A program made the position numbers and the translations under genes. 64,000 nt of DNA from Nocardiopsis sp. CNT312 (GTDB lineage Bacteria > Actinomycetota > Actinomycetes > Streptosporangiales > Streptosporangiaceae), in contig NZ_AZXF01000019.1 of NCBI RefSeq assembly GCF_000515115.1, positions 62,158 through 126,157 of the forward strand, given 5' to 3'. The notes under the pieces are model-generated. The model was not told where the DNA came from and made no database searches. It was given only the letters and a program-made list of their open reading frames with translations. Shown here one piece after another: positions 8,712 to 19,605 of this stretch. Every line of letters begins with the position of its first letter. The stretch's first letter is position 1.

Positions 8712-9926
8712 TCAGTAGCCCCTGCCCGTACCGAAGCCGAGGCCGTCCACGCACGGGTCCGAGGTCGCGTCCCGGGCCTCTCCGGCACTGGCGGTGGGCG
8801 CGTCCTCGGCCCCGGACATGCCGTCGTCGGGGACGGAGGACGCCGGTGGTGACGGTGTGCCGGCCCCCTCGGGCCCCGGTGCGGGCAGGGGGCGGTCCTC
8901 GCGGACGGCGGCGAACAGCGCCGCGGCCTCCTCCCCGTCCCACATGACCCGGTTGGGGTCCTGCGGTGCCTGGTACCAGGGCACGGTCCGGAACTCGATG
9001 TCGGCGAGGTCGACGTCGGAGAGCGAGAAGCCGATGGAGAGCATCCGGTCGAGTGTGAGCCGCTGATCGGTGGCACTGTGCTCGGCCACCGACCTGAGGA
9101 TCTCGTTGAGCCTGGCGGGGTCGGTGAGGGCACCGCTGCTCCTCAACTGTTCGGCGAGCGCGCTGAGGAACATCTGCTGGCGGTCGATGCGGCCGATGTC
9201 GCTGCCGTTGCCGATCTCGTAGCGGGCACGGACGAAGGACAGGGCTTCGTCCCCGTCGAGGACCTGTTCCCCGGCGGGCAGGTCGAGGCCCGAGCGCTCG
9301 TCCCGCATGGGCCGGGGGAGGCACATCCTGACCCCGCCGATGGCGTTCACCGTGTCGCGGAAGCTCATGAAGCTGAGGTGGACGAAGTGGTCTACCCGGA
9401 TGCCCGTCAGAGTCTCCACGGTGTGGACGACGCAGGGCGGTCCGCCGTGGTACATCGCGGCGTTGATCATGCCCTCGTAGGCTTCGCTGCCCTCGGCCTT
9501 GCCGTAGGGAGGGCATGACGGAAGCCGCACCAGGGAGTCGCGCGGGAAGCTGATGACGGAGACGTGCTCCCCGCCGGGTGAGATGTGCGCCAGCATGAGG
9601 GCGTCGGAGCGCTCGCCCTCGAAATCCCGCGTGTAGGCGGTGGATCCCTCCTCGTAGCCGTCGGTGCCCATGAAGAGGACGTTGACGGCGTCGTTGAGTT
9701 TCTCAGGCCGGTTCTTGCTGCCCAGCGCGGCGTCCAGGTCGTGCTGGATCATGCCGGAGCGCAGCAGCAGGTAGTAGCCGTAGGCGGTGCCCACCGCGGC
9801 GACCAGGACGACGGCGAGGCACCCTGCGGCCCACAGGGCGATCCTGTGCCAGAGGCCGCGCTGACGGGGCAGGTCCACCGGTATGTTGGCCGACTCGCGG
9901 CCGGTGGAGGAGTGGTCGTCGCTCAT
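8712..9926 (-). CDS. LytR-CpsA-Psr (LCP) family cell-wall ligase
   Basis: A 404-aa membrane protein: a short cytoplasmic N-terminus, one transmembrane helix (about 29-53), then an extracytoplasmic LCP domain. Visible family motifs are VNVLFMGTDG, RSDALMLAHI, ISFPRDSLVRLP and the polyprenyl-phosphate-binding DIGRIDRQQMFL. LCP proteins transfer undecaprenyl-phosphate-linked glycopolymers onto peptidoglycan. The last ~70 residues are Ser/Pro/Ala-rich and likely disordered. ATG 9926 starts MSDDHSSTG; an upstream extension is Pro/Arg-rich and non-coding in character. It is convergent with the secreted-protein gene. Confidence 0.88.
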   Translation of the reverse strand: MSDDHSSTGRESANIPVDLPRQRGLWHRIALWAAGCLAVVLVAAVGTAYGYYLLLRSGMIQHDLDAALGSKNRPEKLNDAVNVLFMGTDGYEEGSTAYTRDFEGERSDALMLAHISPGGEHVSVISFPRDSLVRLPSCPPYGKAEGSEAYEGMINAAMYHGGPPCVVHTVETLTGIRVDHFVHLSFMSFRDTVNAIGGVRMCLPRPMRDERSGLDLPAGEQVLDGDEALSFVRARYEIGNGSDIGRIDRQQMFLSALAEQLRSSGALTDPARLNEILRSVAEHSATDQRLTLDRMLSIGFSLSDVDLADIEFRTVPWYQAPQDPNRVMWDGEEAAALFAAVREDRPLPAPGPEGAGTPSPPASSVPDDGMSGAEDAPTASAGEARDATSDPCVDGLGFGTGRGY

Positions 9927-10296
9927 CAGGCAGCCCCCGTGGGTTCGGACGGCGGTCAACGCCGGAGGTCCCGGATACGGAGGAGGGCGTGCGAGGCCGC
10001 GACGAGGGCGCGGCGGAGAGTGGGCGGGGGGCGGAACGCGGTGGACCGGGGCGGTTCCGTGCCAGGGGCGGGGCACTCCGCAGCGGCGGCGGGGCAGGGG
10101 CCCGCCGGGCGCGTGTGCCGTGGATCAGCACACGGGTTCGACCACGAGTGCGCCGCATGTGTCCTTCATGGGATCGCCGGACTCTGTATAGACGACTTTC
10201 TCACGATCGGGCGCTATATGCACTGATGACCCGCTGAAGGGTGTGAGCCCCCTCGATCCGCGGACAGAAGCGACGCGCACCCGGTGGCGCGCCGGT
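9927..10296. other. Intergenic region upstream of the LCP gene
   Basis: 370 bp with no gene I can support. The half next to the LCP gene is extremely GC-rich. Around 10180-10215 there is a more AT-rich patch (reading TATACA on the minus strand) that may hold the LCP promoter, but I could not pair it with a convincing -35 hexamer. Confidence 0.35.
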
Positions 10297-10989
10297 TCAG
10301 TCGTCCCAGAAGGTGCTGTGCTCGGGGTCCTTCGGCGCGGGCTCCTCCGAGGAGGTGGCCGTGCGGGACTTGCCGCCCGACTTGGCCGTCGTGCTCTTGG
10401 CCGGGGCGGTCTTGGCGGGCGTGCCCTTGGTTCCGCTCTTGCGGGTCGCCGGACTCTTGGCACCGGTGTGCCGGGGGCGGGCGGCGACCGGGCTCTTGGC
10501 GATCGGTTCGTCCGCCTGGGGGCTCGCTCCGGAGTGGATGCTGAGGGCCTCCTCCTCGATGCTCAGCATCTTGCGGATCTCGGGGGGCGTCGCGGGCAGC
10601 CGCTCGGAGCGCAGGTGGGCACCGAGGACCTCCAGGGCGTGGTCGCACAGGATCTGCCGGGCCCGGGTGGAGGGGACGCCGCTGAGCTTCTCGATCTCCG
10701 GCAGGTCGCGCTCGCGGAGCAGCCGGACGACGTCGCGCAGGCGTTCGCGGGTCTTGCGGTCAGTCATGGACATGACCGTCATCTCGGCCTCGGTGAGGTA
10801 GCTCTCCTTGGCGCCCTGGGCGTCGCGCTCGGCGATGAAGGCGCTCGTCAGGTTGCGGGCGGAGGTCCGGGAGGAGCTGCGGACGTTGTCGCGCCGGATC
10901 AGGCGTGCCTGGACGGCGGTGACGACGACGCTCGTGACCAGGCTGATGCAGGCGCCCAGCAGGATGAGGAGGAGAGGGTTGTCGAGCAC
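10297..10989 (-). CDS. Membrane-anchored hypothetical protein with basic C-terminal tail
   Basis: A 230-aa protein of unknown function. One N-terminal transmembrane helix (LLLILLGACISLVTSVVVTA) is followed by a charged, probably helical domain (about 30-150: NLTSAFIAERDAQGAKESYL, RLRDVVRLLRERDLPEIEKL). The last ~70 residues are a Lys/Ala/Pro/Thr-rich disordered tail with repeats of the AKSPA/PAKTAPAKS type, ending EHSTFWDD. The start is GTG 10989. No catalytic motif is visible. The Lys-Pro-Ala tail could bind nucleic acid or cell wall, which is speculation. It appears to be monocistronic. Confidence 0.65.
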   Translation of the reverse strand: MLDNPLLLILLGACISLVTSVVVTAVQARLIRRDNVRSSSRTSARNLTSAFIAERDAQGAKESYLTEAEMTVMSMTDRKTRERLRDVVRLLRERDLPEIEKLSGVPSTRARQILCDHALEVLGAHLRSERLPATPPEIRKMLSIEEEALSIHSGASPQADEPIAKSPVAARPRHTGAKSPATRKSGTKGTPAKTAPAKSTTAKSGGKSRTATSSEEPAPKDPEHSTFWDD

Positions 10990-11076
10990 GGTGGGGACCT
11001 TTCCGGGCGGGGGGCCGCACGGGCGGTGGTCACGGACGTGACAGGGGCGTGCGGGGCGAGGCCAGGTGAAGGGTGA

Positions 11077-11105
11077 CTATTCGTTACCAGGAGGCTTTTT
11101 GTCAA
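11077..11105 (-). promoter_or_regulatory. Candidate promoter of the membrane-anchored protein gene
   Basis: On the minus strand TTGACA (11105-11100) is followed after 17 bases by GAATAG, about 90 bp upstream of GTG 10989. The -35 match is perfect; the -10 is weak. Confidence 0.4.
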
Positions 11106-11245
11106 GTGTGCCCAGTATGGACACATAAGAACACCCTCTCCCCATCGGCCCCGTGTACTTCTGGCACAGGTCGGCCGGGGGTCCGTGTCCACAGCCTGTG
11201 GACGGATGCCCCGGCGCCCCGCCGGAGGCTCGGTGTGTGCGGATC

Positions 11246-12442
11246 TCACCCCCTCAGGAGCGCGTTCACCGCCTCCGGGGACAGGATCTCCTCGGCCACC
11301 ATGGCGGAGCAGCCGCGCACCCCGGCCTCGTCCCACAGAGCGCTGGGCACAACGCGCAGGTGCCGGGTGGCCAGCGCCGTGCACTGTTGGAAGACCACCT
11401 CACGGACCCCGGCCACCAAGTGGTCGTAGGCCTCGGACAGGTCCCCGCCCAGCACGATGACCTCCGGGTTGAGCAGGTTGACCGCTCCGGCGAGCGCCTC
11501 GCCCAGCCGCCGTCCGGCGTCGCGGACGAGGGTCACCGCCACGGGGTCGCCCTCGGCGGACCGTGAGACCAGGTCCTTGAGCCCCGACAGCGGCAGGCCC
11601 TGCGCCGCGGCGCCCTCCAGGAGGCGGCGCCCGCCCGCCACCGCCTCCAGACAGTCGGTGTTCCCGCAGCGGCACGGCGTACCCCCGCCGTCGCGGACGG
11701 GGATGTGTCCGATCTCTCCGGCCGCGCCCAGCGCACCGCGCAGCAGGTTCCCGCCGGAGACCAGTCCGGCGCCGATCCCGGTGGAGGCCTTCACGAAGAT
11801 CATGTCCTCGGTGTGGCCGTGTGCGCCCGCGGCGTGCTCTCCGAGGGCCATCACGTTGACGTCGTTGTCCACGGCCACGGCGACCGGGAAGCGCTTCTGG
11901 ACGAGGGGGGCCAGGTGGACCCCGGCCCACATGCCCAGGGAGGGCAGGTCCTCGGCGCGGCCCGCGCGGAACTCGACGGTTCCCGGCAGGCCGATACCCG
12001 CGCCGCGTACCTCGTCCGGTGTGCGTCCCAGCCCGGTGATCTGCTCGGACCAGGTGTCGAGCAGCCAGGAGACCACGGCCTCCGGTCCCTGGTCCAGGTC
12101 GAGCGCGCCGGGGGTGCGGACCAGGACATCGCCGTCGAGGTCGCACACGGCGACCTGGCTGCGGGCCATGCCCAGGGCCGCGGTGAGCAGGAGGCCGCTG
12201 GCGGCGTTGAACTCCAGGAGCGTGGGCGGCCGGCCACCGCTGGAGACCGCCCTCGTGCCCTCGACGACCAAGCCGCTGTCGATCAGCTCCGTGACGCGGA
12301 GGGCGACGGTGGGTCGCGAGAGACCGGTGGTGCGCGCGATCTCCGCGCGGCTGGTCGCCGTCCCGCTCCGGATCATCGCCAGGATGTGGCCGCTGCTGGC
12401 CATCGAGGACGGTCGTCCAGAGGTTCTAGGCATGCGCTTCAT
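11246..12442 (-). CDS. ROK family transcriptional regulator
   Basis: A 398-aa ROK repressor. The N-terminal winged helix-turn-helix (about 15-75, TSRAEIARTTGLSRPTVALR) precedes a sugar-kinase-like domain with VDNDVNVMALGEHAAGA, a GIGAG loop and the ROK zinc signature GHIPV...CRCGNTDCLE. ROK regulators respond to sugars or sugar phosphates. It is divergent from zwf-edd-eda and very probably controls that operon and itself; an AT-rich imperfect inverted repeat lies between them at 12484-12526. ATG 12442 has a poor ribosome-binding site; ATG 12433 is an alternative. The effector is not evident from sequence. Confidence 0.87.
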   Translation of the reverse strand: MKRMPRTSGRPSSMASSGHILAMIRSGTATSRAEIARTTGLSRPTVALRVTELIDSGLVVEGTRAVSSGGRPPTLLEFNAASGLLLTAALGMARSQVAVCDLDGDVLVRTPGALDLDQGPEAVVSWLLDTWSEQITGLGRTPDEVRGAGIGLPGTVEFRAGRAEDLPSLGMWAGVHLAPLVQKRFPVAVAVDNDVNVMALGEHAAGAHGHTEDMIFVKASTGIGAGLVSGGNLLRGALGAAGEIGHIPVRDGGGTPCRCGNTDCLEAVAGGRRLLEGAAAQGLPLSGLKDLVSRSAEGDPVAVTLVRDAGRRLGEALAGAVNLLNPEVIVLGGDLSEAYDHLVAGVREVVFQQCTALATRHLRVVPSALWDEAGVRGCSAMVAEEILSPEAVNALLRG

Positions 12443-12483
12443 TCAACCATTAAGCCGTGGTAGCGGCGTGATGGACAGGGGGT

Positions 12484-12540
12484 TATGTAAAAAAGTGATC
12501 TGAAGAGTGCTTGGTTTTTTACCATAGTCGGGCGTAAAGT
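12484..12540 (+). promoter_or_regulatory. zwf promoter and candidate ROK operator
   Basis: TATG-TAAAAAA (12484-12494) and TTTTTTACCATA (12515-12526) form an AT-rich inverted repeat with a one-base offset, striking in this GC-rich DNA and typical of ROK/NagC-type sites. TTGGTT (12511-12516) and TAAAGT (12535-12540), 18 bp apart, are the likely -35 and -10 of the zwf-edd-eda transcript, so the repeat overlaps the promoter. Confidence 0.55.
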
Positions 12541-12647
12541 TGGAAGAGTCGAGTCGAATCCACTCCTGTGGTTCGTGGGAGGCCCCCGCTCCCGCGCCCC
12601 GCCCTCGCTCGTCTCCCCGACCTTCCTCTTCGCTGGAGCAGTACGAA

Positions 12648-14125
12648 ATGTCGCAGCAGTCCGCATCCGGCCCCACGGACCTGGTGGTCTTCGGGGGCAC
12701 CGGCGACCTGTCCATGCGTAAACTCCTGCCCTCCCTCTACCTGCTCGACCGCGACGGCCACCTGGACGGCGGGACCCGCGTGGTCACCGTCTCCCGCGAC
12801 GGTCTCACCGACGCCGACCTGCGCGGCAAGGCCGCCGCCGCGGTCCGCGGGCACCAGGCGGTCCAGGTCGCCGAACCCGACGTCCTCCACCGTTTCCTCA
12901 CCCGCCTCTCGCACGTGACCGTCGACGTGGGCGGGGACCCCGCCGGGTGGTCCGACCTGGCCGACGCCCTCGGCACCGGCCGCGAGCGCGTCTTCTACCT
13001 CGCCGTCCCGCCGATGATCTCCGGCCCGATCTGCCGGGGCCTGAGCGACGCCGGACTGGTCACCCCCGGCTCCAGGGTCGTCATGGAGAAGCCCCTCGGC
13101 CGCGACCTGGCCTCCTCACAGGAGGTCAATGACGCCGTCGGCGCCGTCTTCAGCGAGGAGCAGACCTACCGGATCGACCACTACCTGGGGAAGGAGACGG
13201 TGCAGAACCTGTTGGTCCTGCGGTTCGCCAACGTCTTCCTCGAACCCCTGTGGAACTCCCGCTGGATCGACCACGTGCAGATCACCGCGGCCGAGACCGT
13301 CGGCGTCGGCGGTCGGCGCGGCTACTACGACACCTCCGGCGCCATGCGCGACATGGTCCAGAACCACCTGCTCCAACTGCTGTGCCTGACGGCCATGGAG
13401 CCGCCCTCCAGCTACGACCGCGAGGCCGTCCGCGACGAGAAGCTCAAGGTCCTCCAGTCGCTGCGCCCCCTGAGCGGCGACCTCGTCGCCCAGGACACCG
13501 TCCGAGGGCAGTACGCGCCCGGGCGGATCCACGGCACCGAGGTATCGGGCTACCTCGACGAACCGGGCGGAGCGCCTGGTGCCACCGCCGAGACCTACGT
13601 GGCCCTGCGCGCCGAGATCGCCAACTGGCGGTGGGCCGGCGTCCCCTTCTACCTGCGGACCGGTAAGCGCCTGGCGCGCGACCGCTCGGAGATCGTCATC
13701 CGCTTCCGTGACGTCCCGCACACGATCTTCCCGGGCATCGAGACCCCGCCGGGGGCGGCCAGCCTCGTCATCCGCCTCCAACCGGACGAGGGCATCCACC
13801 TCACCATGCTCGCCAAGACCCCCGGAGCGGGGGCGCTGCGGCTGCGCCCCGTCCCGCTGGAACTGAGTTTCGCCGACACCTTCGCCAACCGCGCTCCCGA
13901 GGCCTACGAGCGGTTGCTGGCGGATGTGCTGGCGGGGGACTCCACCCTCTTCATGCGCCGCGACGAGGTCGAGGCCGCCTGGCGCTGGGTGGACCCCATC
14001 ATCGAGGCCTGGAACGGCCTGCACACGAGCCCCGAGACCTATCCGGCCGGCAGCCCCGGGCCCGTCGGCGCACACCGACTCATCGGTCGCACCGGCCGGA
14101 CATGGTACGAAGAGGAGCAGTCCCG

Positions 14126-14129
<4 letters not shown>
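12648..14129 (+). CDS. zwf: Glucose-6-phosphate 1-dehydrogenase
   Basis: A 493-aa G6PDH that oxidises glucose-6-phosphate to 6-phosphogluconolactone with NAD(P)+. Visible motifs: the nucleotide-binding [27 protein letters not shown], the active-site RIDHYLGKE, and a C-terminal domain with [12 protein letters not shown]. Length is normal for the family. ATG 12648 (MSQQSASGP) has GGAG about 10 bases upstream. It is the first gene of an Entner-Doudoroff operon and overlaps edd by 4 bp (ATGA), indicating translational coupling. It is probably a pathway-dedicated isozyme, since most actinomycetes also carry a pentose-phosphate zwf elsewhere (inference). Confidence 0.93.
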
Positions 14130-15961
<1,832 letters not shown>

Positions 15962-15993
15962 ACCACGATCCCACCGACTTTGGAGACGTACAC

Positions 15994-16632
15994 ATGACGA
16001 CGATCCCCCGAACCGGCGCCGACGTGCTCGGTCTCGCCCCGGTCCTGCCCGTGGTGGTGGTCTCGGACGCGGAGGCCGCCGTACCGCTGGCCCGGGCCCT
16101 GGTGGCGGGCGGGATCCCCGGTGTCGAGGTGACGCTGCGCACCCCCGCCGCCCTGAGCGCGATCGAGCGGATCGCCGCGGAGGTGCCCGACGCCGTGGTG
16201 GGCGCGGGCACGGTGGCCGCCGCCGAGCAGGCGGAGGCCGCGGCCAAGGCGGGGGCGCGCTTCCTGGTCAGCCCCGGGTGCACGCCTGACCTGGCCGCGG
16301 CCATGATCGACACGGGCCTGCCGTTCCTGCCCGGCGTGGCCACGGTGTCCGAGGCGCTGGCGCTGCTGGAGCGCGGGATCACCGAGATGAAGTTCTTCCC
16401 GGCCGAGGCGGCGGGCGGCGTCCCGTTCCTGAAGTCTCTGGGCGGCCCCCTGCCGCAGGTGCGGTTCTGTCCGACCGGGGGAATCACCCCCGCCTCGGCG
16501 CCGACCTACCTGGCCCTGCCCAACGTGGGGTGCGTGGGCGGCAGTTGGCTGGCCCCGGCCGACCTCGTCGCCGCGGGGGACTGGGACGCGGTCACCGCCC
16601 TGGCCCGTGAGGCGGCGTCCCTGGAGTGCTGA
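15994..16632 (+). CDS. eda: 2-keto-3-deoxy-6-phosphogluconate (KDPG) aldolase
   Basis: A 212-aa class I aldolase cleaving KDPG into pyruvate and glyceraldehyde-3-phosphate. The catalytic Glu is in GVEVTLRT, the Schiff-base Lys in [12 protein letters not shown], and phosphate-binding loops are FCPTGGITP and VGGSWL. ATG 15994 has GGAG at a spacing of 8-9; an upstream in-frame GTG at 15958 overlaps the edd stop but encodes an atypical leader. It completes the zwf-edd-eda operon, which should be induced through the divergent ROK regulator. Confidence 0.93.
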   Translation: MTTIPRTGADVLGLAPVLPVVVVSDAEAAVPLARALVAGGIPGVEVTLRTPAALSAIERIAAEVPDAVVGAGTVAAAEQAEAAAKAGARFLVSPGCTPDLAAAMIDTGLPFLPGVATVSEALALLERGITEMKFFPAEAAGGVPFLKSLGGPLPQVRFCPTGGITPASAPTYLALPNVGCVGGSWLAPADLVAAGDWDAVTALAREAASLEC

Positions 16633-16678
16633 CACGGACACGGGGCGGGAGGGGCTCCGTATAACGCCTGGGGCGCGA

Positions 16679-16810
16679 ATGCGGTCGTGCGGCCTCCGCG
16701 CGGGCGCGGGCGTCCGCCACTGCGGCCCCGAGATCGGCGGGGAGCCGTGCGGCCGCTGCTTCACGGTGGTCGAACCGCCCCGCGAGGACCCGTGGGTGAT
16801 CGGCGGCTGA
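16679..16810 (+). CDS. Small Cys-containing ORF (43 aa)
   Basis: A possible small gene encoding 43 residues with four Cys (positions 4, 15, 24 and 27), the last two as CGRC, which could form a small zinc site. The start ATG 16679 has only GGGGCG upstream. A strong stem-loop (16820-16858) begins ten bases after the stop, which favours a real 3' end, though that hairpin may instead terminate the eda operon 190 bp upstream. I recognise no family. Treat as tentative. Confidence 0.35.
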   Translation: MRSCGLRAGAGVRHCGPEIGGEPCGRCFTVVEPPREDPWVIGG

Positions 16811-16819
16811 CCGCCGCAC

Positions 16820-16858
16820 GCCCTCCCGTGCCGCGAGCGGGGCTCGGCACGGGAGGGC
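16820..16858. terminator. Strong stem-loop terminator
   Basis: Perfect 14-bp arms GCCCTCCCGTGCCG (16820-16833) and CGGCACGGGAGGGC (16845-16858) with an 11-base loop. It separates the eda operon and small ORF from the opposing P450 fragment. Confidence 0.75.
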
Positions 16859-16869
16859 GCGGCGGAGGC

Positions 16870-17345
16870 CAGCAGAGGACGGGGACCTCGTTCAGTCCGC
16901 CGATGATCAGGCCCTCCACCCGCTTGAGCTCGTCGGCGGGCACCCCCAGCGTGTCGCAGATGACGAACACCGGCAGCGGGAAGCCCGGGCCAGCCCCGAG
17001 GCCGGCGGGCGGCCCCTGCTCGACCATCGCGCCGACGAGTGCGTCGGCCCTGAGCCCGGTCTCCGGGCGCAGCGCGTTCATGCGCGTGGTGAACCACTTG
17101 CTGGTCAGGCGCCGCCGCTGGTGCGCCTCACCGGAGCTGGGCAGCACTGCGGCCATCACACCGCCGAACGGCCCGCCCGGTTCGGCGTCGGTCAGCCGGG
17201 CCGCCTCCTCGGCGTCGAGCACGCGGCCGAAACGGGGGCGGCGAGCACGTCCCGGGCCTCTCCGCGGCGGGGCACCGGTCGGGCCTCGCCGCCACTGGGC
17301 AGCCGCGCGCGGGCCAGTGGGCACTCCTGGCGGAGGTGGGGCCGG
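16870..17345 (-). pseudogene. Truncated, frameshifted cytochrome P450
   Basis: On the minus strand one frame reads ECPLARARLPSG and DVLAAP (about 17345-17234), the usual N-terminal P450 text, and then a different frame continues directly as [36 protein letters not shown] and [20 protein letters not shown] (17234-16880). The frame changes at about 17234. The coding similarity ends after helix H-like sequence; the I-helix, ExxR and haem-Cys loop are absent. This is a relic and cannot encode a working P450. The end points are approximate. Confidence 0.7.
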
Positions 17346-17459
17346 CCGGGTGAGGCACCGCGAATATAGCCCGCGGTATTCGAATGTGCCCTATGGGTAC
17401 GCGGATTCTTCTCCACGGGGCACACGGGGCCCAGGCACCCGTTCGGGGTCCTGGTGCCA

Positions 17460-17482
17460 AGTAAGGTGAGACTCGCCTTACT
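17460..17482. promoter_or_regulatory. IdeR/DmdR iron box
   Basis: TAAGGTGAGACTCGCCTTA (17462-17480) closely matches the 19-bp DtxR/IdeR/DmdR consensus (TWAGGTWAGSCTWACCTWA), and the palindrome extends one or two bases on each side. It lies about 70 bp upstream of the siderophore-interacting protein gene, which should therefore be repressed by Fe(II). Confidence 0.85.
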
Positions 17483-17552
17483 GTCGCTTTCGCGGGCCTG
17501 CCGCGGACGACACGGCCCCGACCCCGACCCGTCCCCGCCGTTAGGATGCACC

Positions 17553-18386
17553 GTGGCCCAGCAGCTCGCCGCCACCCGCCCCGTCGCGCCCCGTCGCGCC
17601 GCCGTCCGCACCTTCGCCGTCGCGGACGTGTCCCGGCCCTCGCCGGGCTTTGCCCGCGTCACCCTGCTCAGCACCGGCGACGGCTTCGAGGAAGAGTTCG
17701 AGCCCCTCGGCCACGACCACTGGTTCCGCCTGTTCCTGCCCGCCCCCGACGGCTCCCTGGACCTGCCCTTCGGCCCGGCGGAGGGCTGGTACTCCCGGCT
17801 GCTGGCGATCGACGAGGAGCGGCGGCCCGTCGTGCGCAACTACACCATGCGCGAGGTCCGCAGGGCGGGCCGCGCCTGGGAGGTGGACGTGGACTTCGTC
17901 GTCCACCGCTCGCCCACCACAGGAGAGGTCGAGGGCAGGGCCGCCCGCTGGGCCCTGGCAGCCCGGCCCGGCGACCCGGTGGGCCTGCTCGACCAGGGCC
18001 GCCTGTTCAACATGGACGACCACACCGGCCCGGTCCTGGTGGTGGCGGACGAGAGCGGCCTGCCCGGTGTGGAGGGCATCGCCCGCTCCCTCGCCGGAGC
18101 GCCCGCCGAGTACGTGCTGGAGGTCCCCGCCGCCGCCGATCGCCGCCCCCTGGCCGACGCCGACCCGGTGTGGCTGGTGCGCGGCCCCGGCGAGGACGCG
18201 GGCGGGCGCGCGCTGGAGCATCTGCGTTCGGCTGCCATCGCCCCGGCGACGGGGGTGTACATCGTCGGTGAGGCGTCGTTCGTCCTGGCGGCGCGCGCCA
18301 TCGCTCTGAAGGCCGGCGTGCCCAAGGGGCGCGTTCAGTTCTGTGCCTACTGGCGTCTCGGGCGTCGCGCGCAGGACCGGGACTGA
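17553..18386 (+). CDS. Siderophore-interacting protein (ferric-siderophore reductase)
   Basis: A 277-aa SIP/ViuB-family flavoprotein expected to reduce ferric siderophores in the cytosol with NAD(P)H and FAD. Visible: an FAD-binding barrel with RNYTMREVRR (the RxYTxR motif), VDFVVHRS, then the NAD(P)-binding-like domain with VLVVADESGLPGVEGIARSL and a C-terminal VGEASFVLAARAI...RVQFCAYWRLGR typical of the family. GTG 17553 lacks a strong ribosome-binding site. An IdeR iron box upstream (17462-17480) predicts iron repression. It sits just upstream of the cobalamin riboswitch and cobG but is separately regulated. Confidence 0.88.
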   Translation: MAQQLAATRPVAPRRAAVRTFAVADVSRPSPGFARVTLLSTGDGFEEEFEPLGHDHWFRLFLPAPDGSLDLPFGPAEGWYSRLLAIDEERRPVVRNYTMREVRRAGRAWEVDVDFVVHRSPTTGEVEGRAARWALAARPGDPVGLLDQGRLFNMDDHTGPVLVVADESGLPGVEGIARSLAGAPAEYVLEVPAAADRRPLADADPVWLVRGPGEDAGGRALEHLRSAAIAPATGVYIVGEASFVLAARAIALKAGVPKGRVQFCAYWRLGRRAQDRD

Positions 18387-18456
18387 CGCCCGCGCCGACC
18401 CCGGTCGAGGGCTCGGCCGGAGCGCGGACCAGCCGGAAAAGGTAGAAAAAGGACGC

Positions 18457-18652
18457 GGTACGCTCGTGACGCCAGTCGAACTCCACCACATGGAGCAGGG
18501 AACCCGGTGCGAATCCGGGACTGACGCGCAGCGGTGAGGGTGACGGGCGGAGCAGGCCCCGGGGACGCGGTTCCCGGCGGCGGCCACTGGGGCAACACGC
18601 CCCGGGAAGGCGCCCCGCACCGGTCGATCCCGAGTCCGAAGACCTGCTGGCA
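18457..18652 (+). ncRNA. Cobalamin riboswitch upstream of cobG
   Basis: The conserved elements of the cobalamin (B12-box) aptamer occur in order: GGGAACCCGGTGCGAATCC, GACGCGCAGCGGTGAG, a CCACTGG element, GGGAAGG and AGTCCGAAGACCTGCTGGCA ending near 18651. It lies 68 bp upstream of cobG and should shut off cobG-cobH-cobIJ-cobM when adenosylcobalamin is plentiful. Confidence 0.93.
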
Positions 18653-18720
18653 CTGGCGGTGACCGGCCGTCAGGTCGATCGCGGACCCCGCGCACCGGGT
18701 CCCTGACCCCGAAGGACGCC

Positions 18721-19605
18721 ATGCCGTCGACGGACCCGCCCCCCTCCGTCCCCCGCACCCGCCGCGACCGCTGCCCCGGCGCCCTGCGGCCCTGGCCCGC
18801 CGACGACGGACTGCTCGTCCGGCTCCGACTGGTCGGCGGCCGGATCCCCGCCCGGTCGCTGCGCGCCCTGGCCGCCGTGGCACAGCGGTTCGGCGACGGG
18901 CGGATCCACACCACCGGCCGCGCCAACGTGCAACTGCGCGCCCTGCCCGGCCGGGACGGAACACTGGAACCCGGGGTGCTCCGGGCGATCGCGGAGAGCG
19001 GGCTGCTGCCCTCGCCCACCCACGAACTGGTCCGCAACATCATGGCCTCCCCGTGCACCGGCCTCACCGGCGGCCGGGCCGATCTGCGCCCCGTCGCCGC
19101 ATCCCTGGACCGGGCGCTGTGCGCCGAACCCCGCCGCGCCGTCCTCCCGGGACGCTTCCTGTTCGTCCTCGACGACGGCCGCGGCGACCTGGCCGAACAC
19201 CCCTGCGACCTCGGCCTGACCGCACTGGACGGGGAGACCGCGCAGCTCCGGATCGGAGGACACCACGGCCCCCGGGTCCGGCTCGACGGGGCCGCGGACG
19301 CGCTCACCGGACTGGCCGACGCCTTCCTGGAACGGCGCGGCACCGGCCCCACCGCCCCCTGGCACGTCGCCGAACTCCCCGCGCCGCTGGCCGCGCCGGT
19401 CACCGCGGATCCGAAGCTGCCCGCCCCCGCGCCGCCGCTGCCGCACGGCCCGCTGCCCGGAAGCGGACGGCACGTGCCCGTGCCCGCGGAGGGCCTGGAC
19501 CGGGCCGCCGCCGACGCCCTCGCCGACGAGGCGGACGCGGCCGGGGCCGACGCCCTCGTCGTCACGCCCTGGCGCGGCGTCGTGGTTCCCGGGGAGGTCC
19601 GGTGA
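18721..19605 (+). CDS. cobG: Precorrin-3B synthase-like protein, C-terminally short
   Basis: A 294-aa protein beginning with the CobG signature RRDRCPGALRPW and GDGRIHTTGRANVQLRAL, a sulfite/nitrite-reductase ferredoxin-like half domain, then NIMASPCTGL. It ends at VTPWRGVVVPGEVR, the point where full-length CobG continues into the [4Fe-4S]-binding region (ACTG-P-C and H-SGC-CG motifs); that module is absent. CobG converts precorrin-3A to precorrin-3B in the oxygen-dependent pathway. The stop overlaps the cobH start (GTGA), so the short form is not an obvious assembly break. Whether it is active is doubtful. It is controlled by the upstream riboswitch. Confidence 0.82.
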   Translation: MPSTDPPPSVPRTRRDRCPGALRPWPADDGLLVRLRLVGGRIPARSLRALAAVAQRFGDGRIHTTGRANVQLRALPGRDGTLEPGVLRAIAESGLLPSPTHELVRNIMASPCTGLTGGRADLRPVAASLDRALCAEPRRAVLPGRFLFVLDDGRGDLAEHPCDLGLTALDGETAQLRIGGHHGPRVRLDGAADALTGLADAFLERRGTGPTAPWHVAELPAPLAAPVTADPKLPAPAPPLPHGPLPGSGRHVPVPAEGLDRAAADALADEADAAGADALVVTPWRGVVVPGEVR

